13,740 nt of DNA. It comes from Candidatus Cloacimonadota bacterium. GTDB lineage: Bacteria; Cloacimonadota; Cloacimonadia; Cloacimonadales; TCS61. Below are positions 1 to 7,040 of the stretch, piece after piece. Within the stretch, counting starts at the first letter, position 1. The number at the start of each line of letters is the position of its first letter. Under the pieces are notes generated by a model that did no database searches, was not told where the DNA came from, and saw only the letters and a list, made by a program, of their open reading frames with translations. A program made the translations under genes and the position numbers. Where the stretch lies: positions 1 to 13,740 of the forward strand of contig JAGGWC010000036.1 in the NCBI GenBank assembly GCA_021157645.1, written 5' to 3'.

Positions 1-24
1 CTTTAGAACTATATAATTAAAATC

Positions 25-53
25 TTGACATAATAATAATAAATTTGAATATT
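25..53 (+). promoter_or_regulatory. Putative sigma-70-type promoter of the secreted-protein operon
   Basis: An exact TTGACA at 25-30 is followed after 17 bases by AATATT at 48-53, which matches four of six positions of TATAAT. The next 41 bases lead to the ATG at 95, with GGAGG at 84-88. The -35 box is clear and the -10 box is weak. The same TTGACA box recurs before four other transcription units in this window, which strengthens the call. The spacer contains a (TAA)4 tract. Confidence 0.45.
31..42 (+). repeat. (TAA)4 trinucleotide tract within the promoter spacer
   Basis: Four perfect TAA units directly follow the TTGACA box and lie between it and the proposed -10. Gain or loss of a unit would change the spacer by three bases. 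The tract is short, so it may be chance in AT-rich DNA. Confidence 0.6.
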
Positions 54-94
54 CCGTATGTTCAATAATAAAATAAATATTTTGGAGGAAAATT

Positions 95-1102
95 ATGAAA
101 AAGATTATTGGAATTTTAGTTTTCACGTTTGTAGTATCTATTGTTTTTGCTACAACAATTTATGACGTTCAGTATACTGATGTTGCTGGACCAGATGGAT
201 GGTATCCATCTCCTATGGTTGATCAGGAAGTAACAGTTATTGGAATTGTAACCGGTGTAGAATTCTCTCATTTTAAAGATAACTTTTTTATTGAAATGGA
301 AGATGGTGGTCCTTGGAGTGGTGTATATGTATTTATGGCTGGTGATACAACATTAGTTGCTGGTGATGAAGTAGAGATAACAGGAACAGTAAGGGAATAT
401 TATGGTTTTACTGAAATTTCTGGTTATGATGATACCTTCATTAGTGTAACTCTTCTAAGTTCAGGGAATACCATTCCGGCACCAATGATTGTTCAAACAG
501 CAGATTTTACAAATGCAGCAGTTGCTGAGCAATATGAAAGCTGTTTAGTTGAAGTAAATGATGTTGTTGTAACACAAGAACAGATCAATTTTGGACAATG
601 GTATGTAACTGATATTTCTGGAACTCCATGTCAGATCGATGATGGTTTTTTCTATTTGGATTCAGTGACACCACCAATCGTAATTACTGTAGGAATGGAG
701 TGGGCAATAATTAGAGGATGTCTTGATTATAGTTATGATGAATATGGAATAAACCCAAGAATTCCTGAAGATCTGATTGATGTAGTTTCCTCTAACGAAA
801 ATACAGTTAATACCAACTCAGAATTCATCGGTTGTTATCCAAACCCATTTAATCCACAAACGACAGCATATCTTAATTTGAAAAATGATAGTCATGTTAC
901 CTTAAATGTTTATAACATTAAAGGTGAGAAGATCAGAACTCTTGTTAATGAAAATCTTTCAGCCGGTGAACATCATGTTATTTGGAATGGTACCGATAAC
1001 AATGACAACAAGGTTTCAAGTGGTATTTATTTCTTTGAGTCAGATATTGATAGTTATGGTGGTGATTATACAAGCGTTAAAAAGGTGATCTTACTTAAAT
1101 AA
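95..1102 (+). CDS. Secreted beta-domain protein with C-terminal FlgD-like/sorting-type domain
   Basis: This 335-residue protein opens with a Sec signal peptide (basic MKK, hydrophobic stretch to about residue 19, VFA|TT as probable cleavage). Residues about 22-125 (YDVQYTD..., VTVIGIVTG, GDEVEITGTVREYYGFTEI) resemble the OB-fold-like repeats seen in secreted or cell-surface proteins of this group, and about 145-225 looks like a second, related unit ending in PRIPEDL. From about 246 comes a FlgD-Ig/type-A sorting-like domain with YPNPFNP (248-254), VYNIKGEKIRTL (272-283), GEHHVIWNGTDNND and SSGIYFF. In related bacteria such tails mark proteins for export to, or attachment at, the surface. The start is supported by GGAGG at 84-88, seven bases before the ATG. 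No catalytic motif is visible, so a structural or binding role is more likely than an enzymatic one. The exact function is unknown. A gene for a small anchored protein follows 21 bases downstream. Confidence 0.85.
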   Translation: MKKIIGILVFTFVVSIVFATTIYDVQYTDVAGPDGWYPSPMVDQEVTVIGIVTGVEFSHFKDNFFIEMEDGGPWSGVYVFMAGDTTLVAGDEVEITGTVREYYGFTEISGYDDTFISVTLLSSGNTIPAPMIVQTADFTNAAVAEQYESCLVEVNDVVVTQEQINFGQWYVTDISGTPCQIDDGFFYLDSVTPPIVITVGMEWAIIRGCLDYSYDEYGINPRIPEDLIDVVSSNENTVNTNSEFIGCYPNPFNPQTTAYLNLKNDSHVTLNVYNIKGEKIRTLVNENLSAGEHHVIWNGTDNNDNKVSSGIYFFESDIDSYGGDYTSVKKVILLK

Positions 1103-1123
1103 GATTAAATCGGGGATAGGAAA

Positions 1124-1480
1124 ATGAGAAAAACCTTCAATAAAATTCTTGCTCTTATAATAATATCTGGTATTGGGTATTTAGGATTGAAGATATATCA
1201 ACTATTAAAAGGTATCATTGAGCTGGATAAAACTCTTCCGCAGTACTTGGGTAATATTATTGGTGAAGTTCCAATTGTATCAATTACTGCAATATTCAAT
1301 AAAATTACAATTACAGCTAAATACAGTAAGACGATCATTAAGAAAAATGAGAATTTAGAGAATATAGTTCGTGATTATGTTACGGATTTTTATCCGATCT
1401 TTAAAGCAAATAATGTGAAAATATTAATTGAAGAGTTGGAAGAGGAGAAAGAAGAACCTGTCCCAAAAGAAAAAGAATAA
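1124..1480 (+). CDS. Small hypothetical membrane-anchored protein
   Basis: I do not recognise this 118-residue protein. It has a basic N-terminus (MRKTFNK), one hydrophobic segment at about 8-28 that is probably an uncleaved membrane anchor, and a middle part (about 50-102) that alternates strand-like segments (VSITAIF, ITITAKY) with a helix-like stretch (NLENIVRDYVTDFY) and another strand (NVKILIEE). The tail from residue 103 is highly charged, mostly Glu and Lys with two prolines (EELEEEKEEPVPKEKE). There is no lipobox. GGGGATAGG lies just upstream of the ATG as ribosome binding site. It begins 21 bases after the secreted protein and ends 13 bases before the terminator structure, so the two genes are probably co-transcribed. 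Base composition matches its neighbours. It is real by context and ribosome binding site, but has no assignable role. Confidence 0.7.
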   Translation: MRKTFNKILALIIISGIGYLGLKIYQLLKGIIELDKTLPQYLGNIIGEVPIVSITAIFNKITITAKYSKTIIKKNENLENIVRDYVTDFYPIFKANNVKILIEELEEEKEEPVPKEKE

Positions 1481-1493
1481 TTATTCAAGAAAT

Positions 1494-1532
1494 AAAAAAG
1501 GAGCTGAGAAAATTCTCAGCTCCTTTTTTTTT
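1494..1532. terminator. Bidirectional Rho-independent terminator between convergent genes
   Basis: GGAGCTGAGAA (1500-1510) and TTCTCAGCTCC (1513-1523) are perfect inverted copies. Six A residues (1494-1499) precede the left arm and nine T residues (1524-1532) follow the right arm. Read on either strand the structure gives a GC-containing stem followed by a U-run, so it can end both the rightward pair and the leftward TonB receptor gene. It sits exactly between their stop codons. Confidence 0.93.
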
Positions 1533-1542
1533 GCTTAACAAC

Positions 1543-4533
1543 TTAGAATTTCACTTCCATTGTTAAGAATACATTTATTAGTGGCGCGGGTGTTACATAC
1601 ATGTAATAATTTCCGGTAAGATAATCATCTTGCCATTCATTATTGTCATCATAATATCCACGGTTAAAATCTCTACTTACATTAGCAGAAAGAAAATTTT
1701 CTCTATTTAAAACATTATTCACATCTAACCTGATGAACGCTTCAGTTCCACCTAAATTAAACGAATATTTAATGTTTGTACCGAACTCCATGAAATAAGG
1801 TAATTGAGAACTTGTTACAGAAGTAGTATCTGCAATATAATCTTCCCCTTCAAGAATATAATTACTATAATATTCATTTGTGTAGTTTGCATAATAATCA
1901 TCCCAATATTTCCCAGTTAACCCGATTCTTAATTTACCATTTAAAGGTAATTCCTTGAATGTATAACCTATTGATGCATTTGCCATTGTTTCGGGTGAGT
2001 TGGGTACAACTTTCCCAATCATATCTTCCGCACTTCCACCAAAGATTTCATCAACATTCATACTGACCCATCTATTCTTAGAAAGAGTTAACGAAGCTGA
2101 ACTATCAAGATTATTAAATTTAAACTTTGTACTTAATTCCAAGCCTTGATGACGTGCTTTTCCAGCATTCAATGTTAAACTAGCATCATATTCGTTAATC
2201 CCAATAGAATCTTCTGCAGCATGATAATATTCTTCAGTTACCGGAAGATTCACCCTTTCGATCTTATCCTCATATTCACTGATATAGTAATTTGCATCAA
2301 TATCAAAATAAGCTCCATCGTATCCAACACCAAATTCAATAGTATTAATTTTTTCCGGTTTTAATTCACCATAAAAATGTTCTTCATCCTGATTGTAGTA
2401 ATCTCCAGCACTATCTTGCAGAACAATATTCTTGGTATACATTTGATTCCCATCAGGTCCGTTATACCCACTATACCAATCGCTGGTTCTTGGCTCTTTA
2501 TAAGCTAATGAGTAATTTGCCATAATATTGAAATATTCAGATAAGTTGTAGTTGACACCAACTTTTGGTGAGAAGAAACTAAATACTTTTTTGTAATCAT
2601 CTTTATTAAATTTAAGCACAGTATCTTGTTCAACAACTTCAGTCATTTCTTTTGTGGAATAGAAATAATGTCCGGTTGGTTCACCTGTTCCCAGATCGTA
2701 AATTTCTATTTGGTTTTCTTCGACTTGGGATGCGTATCGTGCATATTGTCCATCCAACAAAATATTCATCTTTTCTATTGGTTTGATCTGTATTCTGGCA
2801 AAAGCTGACATATTAAGGACATCACTAGTATAATCATAAAGTGTTTGGAAAGTTTCATAAGTTCCCACACTATCTGGAAACTCAGGATTGTAATGACGGA
2901 AATTCTCTCTCTTTCCGATATGGTCAGCTTGCCAATTTCGCATTTCACCACCAATAACCAATTTGTAACTATTATTGATGTCATATTGATAATAAGTATT
3001 TACTCCAAATTGTTTATGATCACTTATCCTATTATTGCGCCAACTGTAATTGTAACGACTTCTAAAAAAATCTGCTCCTTGACCACTAACTTGCACAGGA
3101 TCACCATTCGCATCTAGGTATGTTACTGCGGGTATCCAAATATCAAAAGCTGGAATATATATACTATCATTGGGATTAAATCCTTCTACAATAAGATCAT
3201 ATTCTTCATACAAATATAAAGCATGAAGGGCAAATTGATTCCATTCATATATTTCTGGATTATCTTCGTCAAGAAAACCATCACGAAACTCTATCTCGCC
3301 AGTTTCTATATTAAATTTATCCTGACTTAAATATTTTCCTCCACCAATACCTGTCGTTGCAAATACATTGGTCATCAGAAGTTGATTGTCTGTAATCTTC
3401 CATTCATCACGAATTGAAAACTGAGGTTTAAAGTAATAATTCTCTTGATATTTATGATTATTACGACTGTATTCTCTACCCAGTGTTTCCATTAAATTTC
3501 TATCAGATTTAAAATATACTTGATTATGTTCTTGAGGAGCTCCGATAAAACTTAAATTTATCTTATGCATATTAAAATTTATTTGAGATTCAAGACCAAA
3601 TGAATAGCCATCATAATTAGTTCCAGCCAGATAATAATCTCCTCTCTTTCTTTCTAACATTAAATTATAGTTTATCTTTCCATCTAATAGATTCCCTGAA
3701 TTATAGCGTGCGATAACATTATAATTGTAAGGATCATAATCAGTGATATTCCCAAAACCATCAGCAACATCACCTTCAGTAGAAAATCTTCCATATGATG
3801 AGCGAACTGTGATCTCACTTTCTGGAGTAGAACCCATTGTCTCAATATTCAAGGAACCACCAAAAGCACCGGAACCATAAAGCGAAGAACCTGCTCCTTT
3901 TTGAACCTGAACAGTTTTTACATTGGAAGATAATCCAGTCCAATTACTCCAGTATACTTTCTGGCTTTCCGGATCATTCACTGGAATTCCATTTATCATA
4001 ACTTGGATCTTGTCCGCTTCAAAACCACGCATTGTGACCTGTGCATCTCCTATTCCTGTTGTATTAGAAAACAATCCTGGAACATCTTCCAGAAGCTGCG
4101 GCATATCCTGAGTTGTATATTTATTGCTGATTGTTTCTTCATCAATATTGCTAAAAGCTATTGGAGTTTCTCTCTTTACAGCTCTGTTAGCTGAAACTTG
4201 AAAACCCTCTATTTTTACTGCACTTCTCTCCATCTGGAAATTCACGATTGCTGTTATATCGTCTTCGACAATTGTACTTGTTTCCTCTTGTTTATAACCC
4301 ATCAAGCGAACATTTATTATATGCTCGCCTATTGGAACATCTTTCATAAGATATGTTCCATTAGCTTTTGTATAAGTTCCTGTTTGGGAATCTTTCAGGA
4401 AAACCGATACACCTTCAATTGCATATCCTGTTTCTACATTTGTGATCTTACCGGCAATTTTACCAGTTTGTGCCAGTAAACTAATTGGAAGTAAAAAAAT
4501 TAAAAGTATAAATAATTGAATTGTTTTTTTCAT
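1543..4533 (-). CDS. TonB-dependent outer-membrane receptor with carboxypeptidase-regulatory-like domain
   Basis: This would be a ligand-gated outer-membrane channel energised by TonB-ExbB-ExbD. With the start chosen here it has 996 residues: signal peptide 1-22 (KKTIQLFILLIFLLPISLLAQ), a CarboxypepD_reg-like beta-sandwich at about 24-101 (GKIAGKITNVETG...GTYLMKDVPIGEH), a plug at about 111-233 (LLEDVPG, VTMRGF, VMINGIPVND, VQKGAGSSLYGSGAFGGSLNI), then a long 22-strand-type barrel ending in EVKF with a terminal Phe, the usual outer-membrane assembly signal. An in-frame ATG at 4545 lies four codons upstream, but it overlaps the GGAGGA ribosome binding site (4538-4543) of the ATG at 4533, so 4533 is the real start. 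EGFQVSANRA just before the plug may act as TonB box. No SusD-like partner, siderophore gene or TonB gene is adjacent, so the ligand cannot be assigned. It is transcribed alone and convergent with the first operon. Confidence 0.93.
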   Translation of the reverse strand: MKKTIQLFILLIFLLPISLLAQTGKIAGKITNVETGYAIEGVSVFLKDSQTGTYTKANGTYLMKDVPIGEHIINVRLMGYKQEETSTIVEDDITAIVNFQMERSAVKIEGFQVSANRAVKRETPIAFSNIDEETISNKYTTQDMPQLLEDVPGLFSNTTGIGDAQVTMRGFEADKIQVMINGIPVNDPESQKVYWSNWTGLSSNVKTVQVQKGAGSSLYGSGAFGGSLNIETMGSTPESEITVRSSYGRFSTEGDVADGFGNITDYDPYNYNVIARYNSGNLLDGKINYNLMLERKRGDYYLAGTNYDGYSFGLESQINFNMHKINLSFIGAPQEHNQVYFKSDRNLMETLGREYSRNNHKYQENYYFKPQFSIRDEWKITDNQLLMTNVFATTGIGGGKYLSQDKFNIETGEIEFRDGFLDEDNPEIYEWNQFALHALYLYEEYDLIVEGFNPNDSIYIPAFDIWIPAVTYLDANGDPVQVSGQGADFFRSRYNYSWRNNRISDHKQFGVNTYYQYDINNSYKLVIGGEMRNWQADHIGKRENFRHYNPEFPDSVGTYETFQTLYDYTSDVLNMSAFARIQIKPIEKMNILLDGQYARYASQVEENQIEIYDLGTGEPTGHYFYSTKEMTEVVEQDTVLKFNKDDYKKVFSFFSPKVGVNYNLSEYFNIMANYSLAYKEPRTSDWYSGYNGPDGNQMYTKNIVLQDSAGDYYNQDEEHFYGELKPEKINTIEFGVGYDGAYFDIDANYYISEYEDKIERVNLPVTEEYYHAAEDSIGINEYDASLTLNAGKARHQGLELSTKFKFNNLDSSASLTLSKNRWVSMNVDEIFGGSAEDMIGKVVPNSPETMANASIGYTFKELPLNGKLRIGLTGKYWDDYYANYTNEYYSNYILEGEDYIADTTSVTSSQLPYFMEFGTNIKYSFNLGGTEAFIRLDVNNVLNRENFLSANVSRDFNRGYYDDNNEWQDDYLTGNYYMYVTPAPLINVFLTMEVKF

Positions 4534-4560
4534 TTGTTCCTCCATTTTATAATTATGATA

Positions 4561-4590
4561 AATTTACTTTTTATATGATTTACGTGTCAA
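4561..4590 (-). promoter_or_regulatory. Putative promoter of the TonB-dependent receptor gene
   Basis: Read on the minus strand, an exact TTGACA (4590-4585) is followed after 18 bases by TAAATT (4566-4561), four of six matches to TATAAT. The distance from the -10 to the ATG at 4533 is 27 bases, which leaves room for a short leader with the GGAGGA site. The -35 is convincing and the -10 is weak. Confidence 0.45.
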
Positions 4591-4862
4591 GAATATTCAT
4601 AATATCATATATCTTTTCTCATTAATTAATGGATTCTGTTTGTATGTTATCGCTTTTATATTTCTGAACGGCAATGCGTTATACATTATCCATGATCTGG
4701 GAATATCATTTACAATGAGAGAAATTTATTAGTATAGAAACCGTCTCAGTATGTTTAACTTGTTCTTTTAATTTCCGAATTTATTGATTAATTATAATTA
4801 TTATAAATGGATGTGCAATTAGTAATTCATAAAAGTAAAAACTACGAATTATAACTTTTCTA

Positions 4863-4889
4863 AGAAATTATTTTATTTCAATAATTTCT
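4863..4889. repeat. 10-bp inverted repeat next to the tdh operon promoter (candidate operator)
   Basis: AGAAATTATT (4863-4872) and AATAATTTCT (4880-4889) are perfect inverted copies around a seven-base centre. No T-run follows, and the next recognisable element is the TTGACA box two bases downstream. Position and dyad symmetry fit a repressor or activator site better than a terminator. Its stem is nearly all A/T, so chance remains possible. Confidence 0.4.
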
Positions 4890-4891
4890 AA

Positions 4892-4919
4892 TTGACAAAA
4901 TTAAGCTCAAAAACATTTT
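4892..4919 (+). promoter_or_regulatory. Putative promoter of the tdh-lipoprotein-acpS-kbl operon
   Basis: An exact TTGACA (4892-4897) lies 47 bases before the tdh ATG. The -10 region (about 4914-4920, CATTTTT) matches TATAAT poorly, so the box is mainly supported by its -35 half and by the same box occurring before four other units in the window. The inverted repeat at 4863-4889 abuts it upstream. Confidence 0.38.
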
Positions 4920-4944
4920 TCCAAAAAAATCACTTGGAGAAATT

Positions 4945-5898
4945 ATGAAAAAAATCTTAGTTACAGGTTCAGTTGGACAGATCGGTTCGGAATTAACAAT
5001 GCTATTAAGAGAACTTTATGGTAATGACAATGTGGTAGCAGGAGGAAATAGAACAAAACCCAGCAGAAAGTTATTAGAATCGGGTCCTTTCGAGATTGTA
5101 GATTGTACAAATGTAGATCAATTAGCAAAAACAGTTAAGAAATACAATATTGATACGATATATCATTTGGCAGCAATACTTTCTGCAGTAGCAGAGGCAA
5201 AACCAAATTTAGCTTGGAACGTAAATATCAATGGTTTATACAATGTTTTAGAAGTGGCTCGAGAAAATAATTGTGCTGTATTTACTCCAAGTTCTATTGG
5301 TGCTTTCGGTCATTCTACCCCTGTAGATAATACTCCTCAAGATACAATTCAAAGACCAAACACTATGTATGGTGTAACCAAAGTTGCTGGAGAGTTGCTT
5401 TGTGATTATTATTATAAAAGATTTAATGTAGATACTCGTGGCGTGAGGTATCCAGGAATTATTTCTAATGAAACTCTACCTGGAGGTGGAACAACTGATT
5501 ATGCTGTAGATATATATTATGAAGCAATAAAAAAGAAACAATATACAAGCTTTCTAAAGGCTGGAACTTTCTTGGATATGATGTATATGCCGGATGCTTT
5601 GAAAGCAGCAGTTGACATTATGGAAGCAGATCCAGCTAAACTTATTCATAGAAATGCTTTCAATATTTCAACAATGAGCTTCGATCCTGAAATATTAGGT
5701 GCTTCGATCCGCAAACATATTCCTGAATTTAAACTGGATTATGAAGTGGATGAAATGCGTCAGGCTATTGCTGATAGCTGGCCAAATAATATGGATGATT
5801 CTGCTGCTAAAGAAGAATGGGGTTGGAATTATGATTATAATCTGGAAAAAATGACCGAAGATATGTTAAATGTACTAGGTAAAAAACTAAAAAAATAA
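4945..5898 (+). CDS. tdh: L-threonine 3-dehydrogenase, short-chain (extended SDR) type
   Basis: The enzyme oxidises L-threonine with NAD+ to 2-amino-3-oxobutyrate in the cytoplasm, the first step of threonine breakdown to glycine and acetyl-CoA. The 317-residue length fits the extended-SDR threonine dehydrogenases, not the longer zinc-dependent MDR type of E. coli. The Rossmann start shows GSVGQIG (8-14), an acidic position follows beta-strand 3 (VDCTN, 52-56), and the catalytic residues are visible as SSI (116-118) and YGVTK (Tyr142, Lys146). Family-specific wording is strong: RYPGIIS (168-174), PGGGTTDYAVDIY (179-191), DMMYMPDA (211-218), NISTMSFDPE (240-249) and IADSWPNNMDDSAAKEEWGW (275-294). 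GGAG at 4936-4939 supports the start. It opens a four-gene operon whose last gene is kbl, the partner enzyme, which supports the specific assignment over a generic sugar epimerase. Confidence 0.92.
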   Translation: MKKILVTGSVGQIGSELTMLLRELYGNDNVVAGGNRTKPSRKLLESGPFEIVDCTNVDQLAKTVKKYNIDTIYHLAAILSAVAEAKPNLAWNVNINGLYNVLEVARENNCAVFTPSSIGAFGHSTPVDNTPQDTIQRPNTMYGVTKVAGELLCDYYYKRFNVDTRGVRYPGIISNETLPGGGTTDYAVDIYYEAIKKKQYTSFLKAGTFLDMMYMPDALKAAVDIMEADPAKLIHRNAFNISTMSFDPEILGASIRKHIPEFKLDYEVDEMRQAIADSWPNNMDDSAAKEEWGWNYDYNLEKMTEDMLNVLGKKLKK

Positions 5899-5916
5899 TT
5901 AACAAAGAGAGGGATT

Positions 5917-6648
5917 ATGAAAAAGATTTTTGGATTATTAATGTTGAGTTTGGTATTATTTACTGTTTCATGTGATCTATTTGGACCTAATCAAGCAGGA
6001 GATGTTTTTATAGAAATTACACCTTCAACTAGTGGATATGTTTGGGAATCCGATATTGAGATCATTGTAACTGCAGATAATGAAGGAAAAGTGAATTATG
6101 TGAAGATCTTTGTGGATAATATTGAAATTATCGAAGATCACTTATTACCTTTTAGTAAAGTTATTAGTACAAACCAGTGGCAATACGGTGAGCATACTAT
6201 AAAAGCTAAAGTATATTATGATGATGATTCAAAATCCGATAAACAAATAACAGTTTCATATATTTGCTGTCCCATTTTTGAAGAGGATCTTATTAATATC
6301 AATGGAATAACAGAAACTAATGCACAAGGTGAACTAATTGGTAATATCGATGAAAGTGACTGGCATTTCGGTGATGGTGTTGTTGGCACTACTTTTGGTC
6401 CTGCTTTTCCAAATCCATGTCAGCTTAGTTGCTTAATTCAGTTCAATTTAGAAATAGAAAGTACAGTTTCCATCATAATTATTAATTCCGAAAATGAAAT
6501 TATCGAAGTTTTACTTGATAATACGACTTTAGCTGTTGGTGAGCATAATATTCAATGGGCTGCACCAGAAAATGTGAATGACATTTACAGAGTGATTTTT
6601 CATGCGGATGATGATTCTCATTGGCATGGAGATGTGGAAGTTCAGTAG
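5917..6648 (+). CDS. Lipoprotein with Ig-like domain and C-terminal FlgD/sorting-like domain
   Basis: This 243-residue protein starts with a lipoprotein signal (MKKIFGLLMLSLVLFTVSC, lipid-accepting Cys19). Residues about 29-115 form an Ig-like beta-sandwich (VFIEITPSTSGYVWESDIEI, NYVKIFVDN, YGEHTIKAKVYY). After a Cys pair (117-118) and a linker, residues about 160-243 resemble a FlgD-like domain: AFPNPCQ (163-169), VSIIIINSENEIIEVLLDN, VGEHNIQW (207-214), YRVIFHA and HGDVEVQ at the end. The tail is rich in His and Asp (FHADDDSHWHGD). It has no recognisable catalytic motif and I cannot assign a function; a binding or envelope role is inference. GAGAGGG ends only three bases before the ATG. It begins 18 bases after tdh, and its TAG stop is immediately followed by the acpS ATG, so it is embedded in the operon although it has no obvious link to threonine metabolism. 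Confidence 0.82.
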   Translation: MKKIFGLLMLSLVLFTVSCDLFGPNQAGDVFIEITPSTSGYVWESDIEIIVTADNEGKVNYVKIFVDNIEIIEDHLLPFSKVISTNQWQYGEHTIKAKVYYDDDSKSDKQITVSYICCPIFEEDLININGITETNAQGELIGNIDESDWHFGDGVVGTTFGPAFPNPCQLSCLIQFNLEIESTVSIIIINSENEIIEVLLDNTTLAVGEHNIQWAAPENVNDIYRVIFHADDDSHWHGDVEVQ

Positions 6649-7023
6649 ATGATCTTCGGAATTGGTATCGATAATATTGAAGTTGTACGGATTAAGAAAC
6701 AAATCAATGATTCAGTAAAATTCAAAGAGAAGATATTTACAGCTAAAGAAATTGAATATTGTGAATCTAAAAAGAATTATACCGAAAGTTTTGCAGCTCG
6801 TTTTGCTGCTAAAGAAGCTTTTCTGAAAGCTATTGGAACCGGCTGGAGTAACGGTATACAATTTAAAGATATTGAGATATTGAATGATAAAAAAGGGAAG
6901 CCAGTAATTTATCTACATGGAAAAGCAAAGCAGATAAAATTAGATAAAGAACTTGGAAATATTCAGGTTTCATTATCGCATTTAAAAGAAATAGCTACAG
7001 CAATAATAATAATAGAAAAATAA
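6649..7023 (+). CDS. acpS: Holo-[acyl-carrier-protein] synthase (4'-phosphopantetheinyl transferase)
   Basis: AcpS transfers the 4'-phosphopantetheine arm of coenzyme A to the serine of acyl carrier protein, turning apo-ACP into the active carrier for fatty acid synthesis. The 124-residue length is typical for the AcpS trimer-forming family. The N-terminal motif GIGIDNIEV (4-12) carries Asp8, and RFAAKEAFLKAIGTG (51-65) carries Glu56 and Lys60; Asp8 and Glu56 correspond to the metal ligands. The third signature is VSLSHLKEIATA (107-118). The ATG directly abuts the stop codon of the lipoprotein gene, with GGAAG at 6636-6640 inside that gene, so translation is probably coupled. No acyl carrier protein gene lies in the window. 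The family call is secure; its placement between tdh and kbl is unusual and may only reflect co-transcription. Confidence 0.95.
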   Translation: MIFGIGIDNIEVVRIKKQINDSVKFKEKIFTAKEIEYCESKKNYTESFAARFAAKEAFLKAIGTGWSNGIQFKDIEILNDKKGKPVIYLHGKAKQIKLDKELGNIQVSLSHLKEIATAIIIIEK

Positions 7024-7040
7024 AATTAGGAGAAAAAATT

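Larger units (their letters stand above)
4546..4944. other. Divergent AT-rich intergenic region (399 bases)
   Basis: This stretch separates the leftward TonB receptor from the rightward tdh operon. It holds a promoter-like element for each gene (4561-4590 leftward, 4892 onward rightward) and a 10-bp inverted repeat at 4863-4889. The middle part, about 4600-4860, has no gene I can support, no tRNA-like fold and no terminator. A slightly GC-richer patch around 4665-4710 is in an open frame that lacks a start codon and a ribosome binding site. Confidence 0.7.

Noticed and set aside
4545..4545. The upstream ATG as start of the TonB receptor
   Set aside because: It overlaps the GGAGGA ribosome binding site of the ATG four codons downstream, which directly begins a proper signal peptide (MKKTIQLF).
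4561..4732. An open frame of more than 50 codons in the divergent intergenic region (…NGNALYIIHDLGIS…, stop TAG at 4730-4732)
   Set aside because: It has no start codon until close to its end, no ribosome binding site, overlaps the minus-strand promoter, and its translation resembles nothing I know.
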